NCBI GenBank assembly: GCA_964640955.1
Contig: CAZXJI010000002.1
Span: forward strand, 186,001-250,000
DNA length: 64,000 nt
Source: CAXXOK01 sp964640955
Lineage (GTDB): Bacteria; Bacillota; Clostridia; Christensenellales; Aristaeellaceae
Direction of reading: 5' to 3'
A model generated the notes under the pieces. It saw nothing but the letters and a program-made list of their open reading frames with translations. It made no database searches and was not told where the DNA came from. The translations under genes and the position numbers were made by a program. Shown one piece after another: positions 17,301-24,995 of the stretch; within the stretch, counting starts at the first letter, position 1; each line of letters starts with the position of its first letter.

Positions 17301-17638
17301 ATCCACGGGCCGCACAGGCCGATGAGCGCCGGTTTGATCACGTTGTTTTTGTAGACGAAGTTATAGTCGCCGGGCTTGTCGTACCCTTCCCAGATGCGGC
17401 CGCCCAGCTCCGGCAGCACCGTTACGCGCAGGTATTCGTTTTCCAGGCGCACCGCGCGGTACGCGTGATCCGTCTTTTCGTCGCTGATCCATTCCGTGGC
17501 CTGCAGCGGATAGATGTCGCCGCGGGTGTTCTGGTAGTTGCGCAGCTGGTAGAAGATTGGCAGCGCCTCCGGCGCGGCGGGTTCGTAGGTCGGCAGGTGC
17601 AGGTTTTCCTCGCTTGCCCGTGTCCGGTCGGTTTTCAT
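14357..17638 (-). CDS. DUF5107 domain protein with tetratricopeptide repeats
   Basis: A 1093-aa cytoplasmic protein of unknown biochemical role. Residues about 30-400 match the DUF5107 type (aldose-epimerase/GH-like beta-sandwich): ENEYLRVTVLPELGGRIWEGYD, SGGIEFNWPQHHRP, HWWANLAVHVDDGYRLIFPPD, and KKFFTWGTDDFARAWQDNL. From about 450 to the C-terminus there are many 34-residue helical repeats (for example EAYYREGLRRDPSDSRCNLA, YYQLGRALRALGDADGALTA), rich in Ala and Leu. It sits between a mutarotase-like gene and a GH36 gene with 4-nt overlaps on both sides, so it is tightly coupled to alpha-galactoside breakdown. It could be an unassigned glycosidase or a scaffold that gathers cytoplasmic sugar enzymes; both are inference. 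Confidence 0.8.
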   Translation of the reverse strand: MKTDRTRASEENLHLPTYEPAAPEALPIFYQLRNYQNTRGDIYPLQATEWISDEKTDHAYRAVRLENEYLRVTVLPELGGRIWEGYDKPGDYNFVYKNNVIKPALIGLCGPWISGGIEFNWPQHHRPTTFMPTDARRVENPDGSQTVWMGEIEPKDGTKGMVGVTVEPGRSRIRAKVRLYNRTPDVKSFHWWANLAVHVDDGYRLIFPPDIDYVAYHYKSYVSPFPVVKGEFATAEFGEGRDVSYYRNVHEPASFFVFNSNYGFMAGYDYEKDRGTVHVADRHVSPGKKFFTWGTDDFARAWQDNLTDADGPYIEIMTGCYTDNQPDFAWLQPYETKTFEECWYPLRGMPYLKNATVDAAVSLGAEGNVVRLAFNATGAYKAARYVLREGGAVLAQGETDISPDEPFSLDVRLDHAPDVNALSAALVDAEGRELVEYHRLPMYFENRRPPKPHKPAPKPSELNSVEALFLNGLHIEQYRNPTFEAEAYYREGLRRDPSDSRCNLAMGRLEMRRGRFEQAKEHLLRCLTTLTDRNPNPYDGEAYYQLGRALRALGDADGALTACRKAAWNYAQSGCALHESAELEARRGALQTAAACAEQALQTNRYSLKTRLLLCALYRRLGRKAEAAALCRETREVDALDYGAPYELYLLTGEETYLSALRASLRGSGAELLTLARDYLDFGFWDEALGVCGLLNAAYAPGHYAAGLALVRLGRAEDARVEWAKAENCDVADANPTDFGSLEMLAAPGEAGAPCGKACYLLGNLCYARGAVPEAQAWWAKAAREGLRLGALHRNLALALFEHDHDRVAARREMELAFGMDSQSPRMLLETELLYRALCVAPGERLRFLEAHAELLPKRYDLYVEYVSLLNLCGEIDKALHCLQTYSFHTYEGGEGVLPREHLLSHVLAGLRAESAGDSEAALSYYRRARVYPPNYHEGRKSNAREGALDYRIGAALAALGRADEAGEAFRACAAYADGLDETGCYKALALRRLGDPAGASRTLRAMAEDAEKTLAGDGRFGYFDGFPAGTPFNEDMATITRVRCLTALLYACVALGDRAEEARAQRELSTLTADTPWLSVIRADVEKKEGIL

Positions 17639-18489
17639 ATCGCGGTTCCCCCGTTCTCGGTCGGTTCAAGGGCCAGAGAAACATGGATGTCCAGCGTTTC
17701 GCCCGGGTGCAGCACGCTTTCCCGTCGGTTGCGCGCGGCGATGGAAACGCCGTCGTAATAGGCGGTGGCGGGTTCCAGCGCGATGTTGCGGTCGCCGCGG
17801 AAACCGCCTTCCGTATGCCAGTACCCCAGGTAGGGCAGTGCTTTCGGGTCGTAGGCGAAGCGCGCGCGCATCCCCTCGCGGGGGAACGTATACCCGCACC
17901 GCCCGACGCTTACGGGATCGGCGAGGTACCACTTGCCCATCCCCTCGCCGCGTTCGACGATCTGCTTTTCGCCGGGCGGCGTGTCCACCCGCATCCCCTC
18001 GCGATGATCCACGAGGCAGTGGAGCAGGAACACGTACGGGAACGCCGCCCCGCCCGTGTGGGCGATCCGGTAGTCAAGCCTGAGCTCCGCGCCCTCCAGC
18101 GAGACCCGCTTCTCAAACCGGTAGGGCAGCAGGGCGCTCGCAAACCGCAGATGGACGCTCCCTTCCTCCACCCGGGCCTCCATGGCGGCGGACCACAGCT
18201 CGCCGTGGTCGGGGTAGGCGACCCGGCGGCCGCCGACCTCCGTTTCCTCGGCGATCACCGCGGGAAATACGTCGTCAAAGCCGCAGACCTCGTACGCTTC
18301 AAAGTCGTCCCCCGTCCTTGCCGGGGTGAACGTCGGCTTCGGGTTTTGGAACAAAAGCTCGAAACGCCTTTCCTGATGGTACAGCGAGGCGATCTTGCCG
18401 CCGTAATCCGGCAGGATCACGGCTCTGAGCGCGTCGTTTTCCAGCGTGATCGCCGGCACGCCGCGGAAGGACTCGTGAAAAATGCGCAT
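17635..18489 (-). CDS. Aldose 1-epimerase-like protein
   Basis: Galactose-mutarotase-fold protein, 284 aa, somewhat short for GalM (about 340). The N-terminus ENDALRAVILPDYGGKIASLYH is the standard strand pair of the family, GFDDVFPAV and YPDHGELWS give the His-bearing region, and LLHCLVDH and LPYLGYWHTEGGF supply later conserved parts. It is preceded by AAGGAG and overlaps the DUF5107 start (ATGA). It probably interconverts alpha and beta anomers of the sugar released by the neighbouring glycosidases; the true substrate is open. Confidence 0.8.
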   Translation of the reverse strand: MRIFHESFRGVPAITLENDALRAVILPDYGGKIASLYHQERRFELLFQNPKPTFTPARTGDDFEAYEVCGFDDVFPAVIAEETEVGGRRVAYPDHGELWSAAMEARVEEGSVHLRFASALLPYRFEKRVSLEGAELRLDYRIAHTGGAAFPYVFLLHCLVDHREGMRVDTPPGEKQIVERGEGMGKWYLADPVSVGRCGYTFPREGMRARFAYDPKALPYLGYWHTEGGFRGDRNIALEPATAYYDGVSIAARNRRESVLHPGETLDIHVSLALEPTENGGTAI

Positions 18490-18503
18490 ACCGTTCTCTC
18501 TCC

Positions 18504-19352
18504 TTACGGTTTCTCGTTACCGAGGCGTTCGGGGTCGTATACCATTCCGCCGATCTCGAAATAAACGCACAGCCCGCCATGGAGGAAGCAGTCGAAAGGC
18601 TCGCCCACGCTTTTCCCTTCCACGATCGCCTCGGTGCCCCGCGCGTAGATGTCCAGCGTGTTCGGGGGCAGCTCGTAGATCGGCACGCCGTAAGGGTTGT
18701 CCGGCCGGCCGTGCGCGGGGCACACCCGCCCGACGTTCAGCTCCGCCAGCCGCCGGAGGCTCTGCGCGTAATACTTGAGCGCGCAGGAGCATTCGAGCTG
18801 GCCCCATACCTCCCAGGTCAGCGCCAGGTCGCCGGTGAACAACAGCCCCGCGGCCCGATCCCACAGGCAGATGCTGCCGACGGTATGCCCCGGCGTCTCC
18901 AGCACCGTAAGCTTCGTGCCGCCCAGGTCGATCACGTCCCCGTCGGCCAACGGCAGGGTTCTGCCGGCGGGCCGCGGCCGCCAGGCCGCGGCGTCGGCCC
19001 CCGCGGCGAGGGGGTTGTTCGTCAGAAAGCCTTCGGCAAAGCGCGCGCGCATCGCCTCGTCCATCGGCAGGCGGTTGGACGGCTCGTCCATACGGCCGCA
19101 GAACACCCGGTCGAACTGCCCGTTGCCGCTGTTGTGGTCGCCGTGGGCGTGGGTGTTGACCACCACGAGCTCCTTGCCGGGGCACAGCTCCCCCGCCAGT
19201 TTCTTCAGGTCCAGCAGCCCGAAGCCGGTATCCACCAGCAGGGCGCGCTCGGCGCCTTCGTAAAGGTAGAGGATGGTTTTGCCGATTTCGTCTATCGCCC
19301 ACAGGTGGTCGCCGATCGGGTGAACCTGCGCGTATTCGTTATAACGCCACAT
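18504..19352 (-). CDS. MBL-fold metallo-hydrolase
   Basis: Metallo-beta-lactamase-fold hydrolase, 282 aa. The metal motif THAHGDHNSGN (H68-x-H70-x-D72-H73) is intact, and a second His lies in ETPGHTVGSICLWD with an Asp in LLFTGDLALT; VCPAHGRPD gives a further His. The start is ATG 19352 because AAAGGAG lies 7 nt upstream, and because the upstream GTG/ATG codons overlap or adjoin the predicted -10. It is first in the operon with the epimerase, DUF5107 and GH36 genes. Most enzymes of this type cleave thioesters, lactones or phosphodiesters; here a sugar-lactone or ester role would fit but is inference. Confidence 0.85.
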   Translation of the reverse strand: MWRYNEYAQVHPIGDHLWAIDEIGKTILYLYEGAERALLVDTGFGLLDLKKLAGELCPGKELVVVNTHAHGDHNSGNGQFDRVFCGRMDEPSNRLPMDEAMRARFAEGFLTNNPLAAGADAAAWRPRPAGRTLPLADGDVIDLGGTKLTVLETPGHTVGSICLWDRAAGLLFTGDLALTWEVWGQLECSCALKYYAQSLRRLAELNVGRVCPAHGRPDNPYGVPIYELPPNTLDIYARGTEAIVEGKSVGEPFDCFLHGGLCVYFEIGGMVYDPERLGNEKP

Positions 19353-19395
19353 TTCCGTTTCTCCTTTTTTGTTTCCGTCCATCACAGCCGGTACC

Positions 19396-19401
19396 ATTAT
19401 A
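19396..19401 (-). promoter_or_regulatory. -10 box for the MBL/glycosidase operon
   Basis: TATAAT on the minus strand, 44 nt upstream of the chosen ATG. The -35 region is weak, so an activator (perhaps the nearby AraC-type response regulator) is plausible. Confidence 0.55.
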
Positions 19402-19443
19402 GGGGATGCCGCCGCAAAACGATACCGCAGAATTCAACGACCC

Positions 19444-19457
19444 GTTCACTATTGAAC
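19444..19457. promoter_or_regulatory. Inverted repeat in divergent promoter region
   Basis: GTTCA-CTAT-TGAAC, a short perfect inverted repeat midway between the two divergent promoters of the glycosidase operon and the transporter operon. It is a candidate operator; 5-bp arms can occur by chance. Confidence 0.3.
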
Positions 19458-19528
19458 GATTTTGGTCGAATAAATGCCTTATCATACAAAATTCAGTTGG
19501 ATATTGAGGATATCGTTAGATTCTGATA

Positions 19529-19558
19529 TTGAATACCGGGCGATGCGCATAGTATGCT
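19529..19558 (+). promoter_or_regulatory. Promoter of transporter operon
   Basis: TTGAAT at 19529-19534, an 18-nt spacer, and TATGCT at 19553-19558. The leader to the permease start is about 28 nt. Both boxes are imperfect, as expected for a regulated promoter. Confidence 0.5.
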
Positions 19559-19592
19559 TTGATCAGGAAACGCACAGAAAGGAACATGCCCT

Positions 19593-20546
19593 ATGCTCAC
19601 GAAGCCCGCAGGCGCTCCGGTCGTCAACCGCCGGTCTCTTCGGCGCGATATGCGCCGATACCGTACGATGTACGCTTTCTTGCTCCCCGCCCTGATCGTA
19701 GTCACGATTTTTGCTTACGTTCCCATGGCGGGTCTGATTATGTCGTTTCAGAATTACGACCTGGTCAAGGGTTTTTCGGACAGCCCTTTCGTAGGGTTGA
19801 AATGGTTTATGAAGTTCCTGCGGGATAAGGATTTTTACCTGGCGCTTAAAAACACGTTGGGCATCAACAGCCTGCACATCCTTTTCGGGTTCCCGCTTCC
19901 CATCGCGCTCGCGATCGGCATTTTCTCCATGAGAAACTCCGTCTACAAGCGGGTTACGCAAACCATCAGCTATCTTCCGCACTTCATCAGCTGGGTGGTC
20001 GTGGCCGGCCTGGTCTACAAGATGCTGGATCAGGAAACCGGCATCGTGAACACCGTCTCCGTGGCGCTGGGCGGCGAGCGGGTGGCCTATATGCGGGACC
20101 CGGGCGCGTTCTGGCCGATTATCATCATCACGGCCATCTGGAAGGAGATCGGGTGGAACACCATCATCTACCTGGCCGCGCTTTCCGCGATTCCCTCGGA
20201 GCAATACGAGGCGGCCATCGTGGACGGCGCGAACGGCCGCCAGCGGCTGTTCTACATCACGCTGCCCAACATCGCTCCCACCATCGGGCTGATGCTGATC
20301 ATCACGGTGGGTAACCTGGTCAACGGCAACGGCGGCATCTCCTTCGACGCGGTGTACAACCTGCGAAACGCGCTGGTGTACACCACCGCCAACACCCTGG
20401 ATTACTTCATTTTCGCCGAGGGCGTGCTGTCCAACAAGCTGAGCTACGCCACGGCCATCGGCTTTGCGCAGGGGCTGGTCAGTCTCCTGCTGGTGCTGGG
20501 CGCCAACTCGGCGAGCCGTAAAATACAAGGCTACGGCGCCTTTTAG
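19593..20546 (+). CDS. Carbohydrate ABC transporter permease, LplB/YteP type
   Basis: Membrane subunit of a CUT1-type sugar importer, 317 aa. A basic N-terminal tail (RRSLRRDMRRYRTMYAF) leads into the first helix, then SFQNYDLVKGF in the first outer loop. The EAA loop is EAAIVDGANGRQRLFYITLP. AAAGGA lies 9 nt before the ATG. It forms a heterodimer with the next gene product. No ATPase is encoded here; CUT1 systems of this kind use a shared MsmX-like ATPase elsewhere, which is an inference for this organism. Confidence 0.92.
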   Translation: MLTKPAGAPVVNRRSLRRDMRRYRTMYAFLLPALIVVTIFAYVPMAGLIMSFQNYDLVKGFSDSPFVGLKWFMKFLRDKDFYLALKNTLGINSLHILFGFPLPIALAIGIFSMRNSVYKRVTQTISYLPHFISWVVVAGLVYKMLDQETGIVNTVSVALGGERVAYMRDPGAFWPIIIITAIWKEIGWNTIIYLAALSAIPSEQYEAAIVDGANGRQRLFYITLPNIAPTIGLMLIITVGNLVNGNGGISFDAVYNLRNALVYTTANTLDYFIFAEGVLSNKLSYATAIGFAQGLVSLLLVLGANSASRKIQGYGAF

Positions 20547-20576
20547 CCGATATCGATCTGATTGGAGGGACCCTGC

Positions 20577-21455
20577 ATGCCCCGTACCAGAGGAGCGGTC
20601 GCCACGGAAATCAGCCTGCGGGTCATCATGGGCCTGCTGAGTATCGTGATCCTGTTTCCGTTTTTATACTGCGTAGCCTATTCGCTCAGCGACAACGTGG
20701 CGGTGATGACCACGAACATCACCATCTTCCCCGTGGGGCTGACCTTCGAAAACTACGAGCACGTCTTTCAGCAGCGAAACATCTACAACTCGTTCATGGT
20801 GTCCGTGTTCCGAACGGTTCTGGGCGCGCTGTACACGCTGATCATCACCGGCTTCGCCAGCTACGCCATCTCCAAGGAGGGCATGCCGGGCCGGCGCGGA
20901 CTTTCCATTTTCCTGCTGATTCCCATGTACATCAGCGGCGGGCTGATCCCCACCTACGTGCTGATCTACAAGCTCCAGCTGGTGAACAACTTCCTGGTCT
21001 ATATTCTGCCCAACGGCTTCTGGGCTTTCAACATGCTGCTGATGCGCACCTATTTCGATACCATCCCCCCGGCGCTGGAGGAGTCCGCCCGGCTGGACGG
21101 CGCGCGCGACACGCGGATCTTCTTCCAGATCATCGTGCCCACCTCCATGCCCATCATCGCCGTGATCGCCATGTTCAGCGGCGTGTGGCAGTGGAACGCC
21201 TGGTTCGACGCGATGCTCTACATTACCAAGTCCAACTTAAAGCCCTTGCAGGCGGTGCTGCAGGAACTGATCATGTCCGCGTTTTCCACGACGCTTTCGC
21301 TGTCCTCGGGGGGCGGCGTGCCCGTGCAGCAGTCCTCGCCCGAGGCGGTGCGCATGGCGACGCTCGTGTTTACCACCTTACCCATCGTGATCGTCTATCC
21401 TTTCTTCCAGAAGTACTTCGTGCAGGGCGTCATGATCGGCGCCGTGAAAGCCTGA
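20577..21455 (+). CDS. Carbohydrate ABC transporter permease, LplC/YtcP type
   Basis: Second permease, 292 aa. The start is ATG 20577, 7 nt after GGAGGG; the in-frame TTG at 20562 would overlap the ribosome site. Features are the Ser-rich outer loop VAYSLSDNVAVM, the conserved MYISGGLIPTY, the EAA loop ARLDGARDTRIFFQIIVP, and the ending FFQKYFVQGVMIGAVKA found at the C-terminus of YtcP proteins. It lies 30 nt after the first permease. Confidence 0.93.
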   Translation: MPRTRGAVATEISLRVIMGLLSIVILFPFLYCVAYSLSDNVAVMTTNITIFPVGLTFENYEHVFQQRNIYNSFMVSVFRTVLGALYTLIITGFASYAISKEGMPGRRGLSIFLLIPMYISGGLIPTYVLIYKLQLVNNFLVYILPNGFWAFNMLLMRTYFDTIPPALEESARLDGARDTRIFFQIIVPTSMPIIAVIAMFSGVWQWNAWFDAMLYITKSNLKPLQAVLQELIMSAFSTTLSLSSGGGVPVQQSSPEAVRMATLVFTTLPIVIVYPFFQKYFVQGVMIGAVKA

Positions 21456-21514
21456 CCTTGATCGCGCCGGATTCGCGCGATTGAAGATAGGAATACTTTA
21501 AGGAGGGCAATTGT

Positions 21515-23233
21515 ATGAAACGGATCCTGACTGTGCTGCTCGCGTGTGCCGTGCTCCTGATGCCGCTGGCCGGGCTGGCGGAAACGACGGCGTCCACCGA
21601 CGACTGGATGGACATCTCCGTCGATCTGGAGTTCAGCGACACCGCCAACTTCCTGGACAACCCCAACGACGTGGTGACCCCCTATGTGGAGGATCTTTTC
21701 AAGATCCGCATCAAGGAAGTCATCCAGGGCGGCTTGACGACCATCGGCTTTAAGGAGCGTCTGGCCACCTACATCGCCTCCAACAACCTTCCCGACGTGA
21801 TCATCGCCGGCAACGAGAACTGCGCGTACGCCGTAAGCACCGGCTATTATGGCGAAGGCTACGCCGACCTGATCGAAAACGAAATGCCCAACATGAATTC
21901 CTATTTCGACCAGGAGTTCTGGCCGCGCTACATGAACAACGGCGTCAAGACGCAGATCCCGTTGATCAATGTGGATACGCGCGAGGAGCCTTACGCCTCC
22001 GATGCGTACACCACGCCGCTGGGTGCCTGGTCGCTGTGGGTGCGCGAGGATCTGCTCAGCGCCTGCGGCTACAGCTTCACCCCCGTCAAGGAGATCGCCG
22101 CCGCCACCACCGAGCAGGGCCTCATGCCCACGGTCGCGGACTTTGCCATTACCCCGGCCATCGAAACCCCCGAGGAGTTCGAGGCGCTGCTGCAAAAGAT
22201 CGCCGATCTGGATCTGAGCGTGGGTGACGCGAAAGTCACGCCGTTCAGCAGCATCGACTGGTCCCAGTTCCACCTGGGCTCCATGTTCGACTTCGGCCAC
22301 TGGCGCATTACCGACAGCGGCGACGTGGGCGGCTTCCTGGGCGAGTCCACCGGCGCCAAGCAATACTACAAGTATTTGAACGAGCTCTATCAGAAGGGCC
22401 TCGTCGATCCCGACTTTATCGTGCAGACGAGCGACCAGCTGCAGCAGAAGATCGCCGCCGGCCGCGTGGGCGCCGGCATGTACATTCCGGATATGACTTC
22501 CGCGCAGAGCGCGCTGTACCAGACGGTGGGCGAGGACGCCTCCATCCGCTTCATCGAGTGGCCCAAGGAGGACGACAGCGGCCTTGGCGCCTACGATATC
22601 TACGAGGCCGGGTTCTGGCGCATCATCATCCGCAGCGATATGTCCAGCGAGCAGAAGGAACGCCTGATCAAGTACTTCGACTGGTTCTATTCCGACGAGG
22701 GCATGGAAATCTGCAGCTGGGGTCCCGAATCCTCCGGGCTGTGGGCGCTGGACGAGAACGGCAACAAGTACTTCGTGGACGAGGACGTCCGCAACGACAT
22801 GCTCAACCACGTCAGCGGCGGCAAGGGCGCCGATTACTATGGGCTATATGATTCCTCCATCAGCAGCTACTACAAATACTTCAGCACCGTCGGCGCCTGC
22901 GCGCCCTACATTGTCAACTACAATCCCTACGATCCCGCGCGCTCCGGGGCGCCCAACCTGTCCATCATGATGGTCAACAAGGCGCTGTGCTCGCTGGGCG
23001 GCTACGACATGAGCGGCCGGTACGCGTACGGCGACGGATCGGATACGGTCGCAGCGGTCAGCAGCTGGTACTGGAGCAAGTTCACCAGCGAAGCCGTCGC
23101 CCCGATTTTGACGGCGACGAGCGACGACGAGTTCGAAACCGCCTGGAACGACATGTACGCCGATTTCGTGGACGACACGGATTATCCCGCGGCGGTCGAA
23201 ATGATGACGCAGTGGTTTGCCGCCAACCGCTGA
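21515..23233 (+). CDS. Extracellular sugar-binding protein of ABC transporter
   Basis: Large binding protein, 572 aa (LipO/YtcQ type, normally about 500-570). The signal peptide covers residues 1-22 and ends GLA before ETTAS; a Cys at residue 11 is too early to be a lipobox, so the protein is predicted to be non-lipidated. NLPDVIIAGN and a Trp/Tyr-rich ligand cleft follow. AAGGAGGG precedes the ATG. It is third in its operon and followed by a strong hairpin before the regulator genes. The divergent glycosidase operon suggests galactose- or rhamnose-containing oligosaccharides as ligand. Confidence 0.9.
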   Translation: MKRILTVLLACAVLLMPLAGLAETTASTDDWMDISVDLEFSDTANFLDNPNDVVTPYVEDLFKIRIKEVIQGGLTTIGFKERLATYIASNNLPDVIIAGNENCAYAVSTGYYGEGYADLIENEMPNMNSYFDQEFWPRYMNNGVKTQIPLINVDTREEPYASDAYTTPLGAWSLWVREDLLSACGYSFTPVKEIAAATTEQGLMPTVADFAITPAIETPEEFEALLQKIADLDLSVGDAKVTPFSSIDWSQFHLGSMFDFGHWRITDSGDVGGFLGESTGAKQYYKYLNELYQKGLVDPDFIVQTSDQLQQKIAAGRVGAGMYIPDMTSAQSALYQTVGEDASIRFIEWPKEDDSGLGAYDIYEAGFWRIIIRSDMSSEQKERLIKYFDWFYSDEGMEICSWGPESSGLWALDENGNKYFVDEDVRNDMLNHVSGGKGADYYGLYDSSISSYYKYFSTVGACAPYIVNYNPYDPARSGAPNLSIMMVNKALCSLGGYDMSGRYAYGDGSDTVAAVSSWYWSKFTSEAVAPILTATSDDEFETAWNDMYADFVDDTDYPAAVEMMTQWFAANR

Positions 23234-23240
23234 CACGCAC

Positions 23241-23287
23241 CGGAAAACGGCAGGGGGAAGTTTCTTCTCCCTGCCGTTTTCCGTTTT
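23241..23287 (+). terminator. Terminator/attenuator between binding protein and regulator genes
   Basis: A 15-bp perfect stem (23241-23255 with 23269-23283), extendable to about 19 bp with one G-T pair, then TTTT. No clear promoter follows before the response regulator, so partial readthrough probably supplies the regulators at low level. Confidence 0.8.
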
Positions 23288-23366
23288 CGGCGCGCGGCGA
23301 CGAAGGACTTTCCCTCCCGCGTTGAGAATAGCTTAAGGACGACCGTGCGCGAGGTGAGACAAAGCG

Positions 23367-24995
23367 ATGTATACGTTGCTGGTAGCGGACGATTTTGCGC
23401 TGGATCGCCGGCAGATGACGCAAGCCGTCGAATCCTTCACCGATCTGCCGCTGGAGCTGATCGGCGAATGCGAGGACGGCGTGGAGGCGCTGGAGCTGAT
23501 ACGCGACCTGAAGCCGGACATTCTCCTTTGCGATATCGAAATGCCCCACTTTTCCGGTCTGGAGCTCGCCGACCGCCTGCGCAGCGAGCACAGCGAAATC
23601 CGCATCATCTTTTGCAGCCTTTACGACAAGGTGCATTATCTGAAAACGGCCATCTCCGTGCACAGCGACGGCTACATCATGAAGCCGTTCACCCGGGAAG
23701 AACTGCACGATTGCGTCGCGCAGGTATTGCTGGACCTGATTCACCTGGACACGCAACGAACGGAGCTGCGCACGCTGCGCCTGGCGATGGAGAACAGCCG
23801 CGATCTGCTGGAGCGCAACCTTTTTCTGGACCTGATCTACGGTTACGTAACGGAGCAGGGCGAGCTCACCTCCCGCTGCGCGCTGCTCGGCATCCGACCC
23901 GACGCCCCCTACCGGCTGGCCGTGGTGGAGATAGACGGCTATTACGCGGAGCTTTACGCGGGCGTCGGCACGGAAAAGGAGGAGAACAGCCTCGTATGCT
24001 ACCGGGTTTTCCGGATGCTCGAGGACGAAGCCTGCCACGCCGACGGCCGCCTGCTGTACCGCGTCGTTCGGGTCAGCGAGCGCTGCTACGCGCTGGTTTT
24101 CGGCCTGGGCGGGGACGCCGATCCGGAGGACGGCAGGCGAACGACGGACGACACGCTCAACCACCTGATCCGCAAGGCGCACGCGGCGACCATCAGCCTG
24201 ACGGGCACGTTCGGCGAGCAGACCAGCGGGCTGCTGAAAATGAAGGAACAGTTCGAGCTGTGCCGCTACCGGCTCGACTATAAATGGATGCTGCGGAAGG
24301 GTCAGGTGATCTACGCCGGCGAGGTGCCCGGGCATATGCCGCAGCACGCGATCAACGTGGTGGAGATACAGCGCCGGGTGCGCCTGCTGCTTAACGATAC
24401 GGCCGGCGATATCGCCCCGCAGAGCCGGGCGCTCGCCCGTGACGCCCTCGCGTCGCTCACGCCCCTGCAGGAGCAGATTTTCTGCCAGTACCTGTTCACC
24501 TGCGTTCAGATGGTTCTGCAGGAAAACGGCACGGAGCTGGAAAGCGTTCTGCCCGACCCTTCCGCCTTTTACCTGCGGATGCTCACGCTCAATACCGGCG
24601 AGGAGTACGGCGGGCTGATCGTTTCCCTGCTGGCGCAGGCACACGGGGTGCTGAACCGGCAGGACAAAAGCAACCGGGCTACGCTGATCGACGAGGTAAA
24701 GAAATTCATTTGCGAAAGCGACCTGAAAAGCGTTTATCTGGGCATGATCGCGGAGCGGTTTTCCTACAGCCCCAACTACCTGAACCATATCTTCAAGGAG
24801 GAGACGGGAGGCACGATTTTGGATTACATCATCCGCTGCCGTATCGACCGGGCCAAGGAGCTGATGCTCCGGCCCGGCGCGAGGCTGTGCGATATCGCCC
24901 AGGAGCTGGGCTACAGCCAGGCTACCTATTTTTCCATGATGTTCAAGAAGAACGTCGGCGTAACGCCGAAAAAGTACATGGAGCAGATGAAATGA
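23367..24995 (+). CDS. AraC-type response regulator (YesN-like)
   Basis: DNA-binding response regulator, 542 aa. The N-terminal receiver domain has the acidic pair D8-D9, the phosphoacceptor D56 in LLCDIEMP, and K106 in YIMKPFT. A middle region of about 280 residues resembles the linker of YesN-type regulators. The C-terminal AraC domain (about 435-540) shows LKSVYLGMIAERFSYSPNYLNHIFKEETG and LCDIAQELGYSQATYFSMMFKK. GAGGTGA precedes the ATG. It overlaps the kinase start by ATGA and presumably activates the adjacent transporter and the divergent glycosidase operon. Confidence 0.93.
   Translation: MYTLLVADDFALDRRQMTQAVESFTDLPLELIGECEDGVEALELIRDLKPDILLCDIEMPHFSGLELADRLRSEHSEIRIIFCSLYDKVHYLKTAISVHSDGYIMKPFTREELHDCVAQVLLDLIHLDTQRTELRTLRLAMENSRDLLERNLFLDLIYGYVTEQGELTSRCALLGIRPDAPYRLAVVEIDGYYAELYAGVGTEKEENSLVCYRVFRMLEDEACHADGRLLYRVVRVSERCYALVFGLGGDADPEDGRRTTDDTLNHLIRKAHAATISLTGTFGEQTSGLLKMKEQFELCRYRLDYKWMLRKGQVIYAGEVPGHMPQHAINVVEIQRRVRLLLNDTAGDIAPQSRALARDALASLTPLQEQIFCQYLFTCVQMVLQENGTELESVLPDPSAFYLRMLTLNTGEEYGGLIVSLLAQAHGVLNRQDKSNRATLIDEVKKFICESDLKSVYLGMIAERFSYSPNYLNHIFKEETGGTILDYIIRCRIDRAKELMLRPGARLCDIAQELGYSQATYFSMMFKKNVGVTPKKYMEQMK

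Noticed and set aside
19353..19397. Upstream start for the MBL-fold protein
   Set aside because: It would start inside the TATAAT box; AAAGGAG marks 19352.
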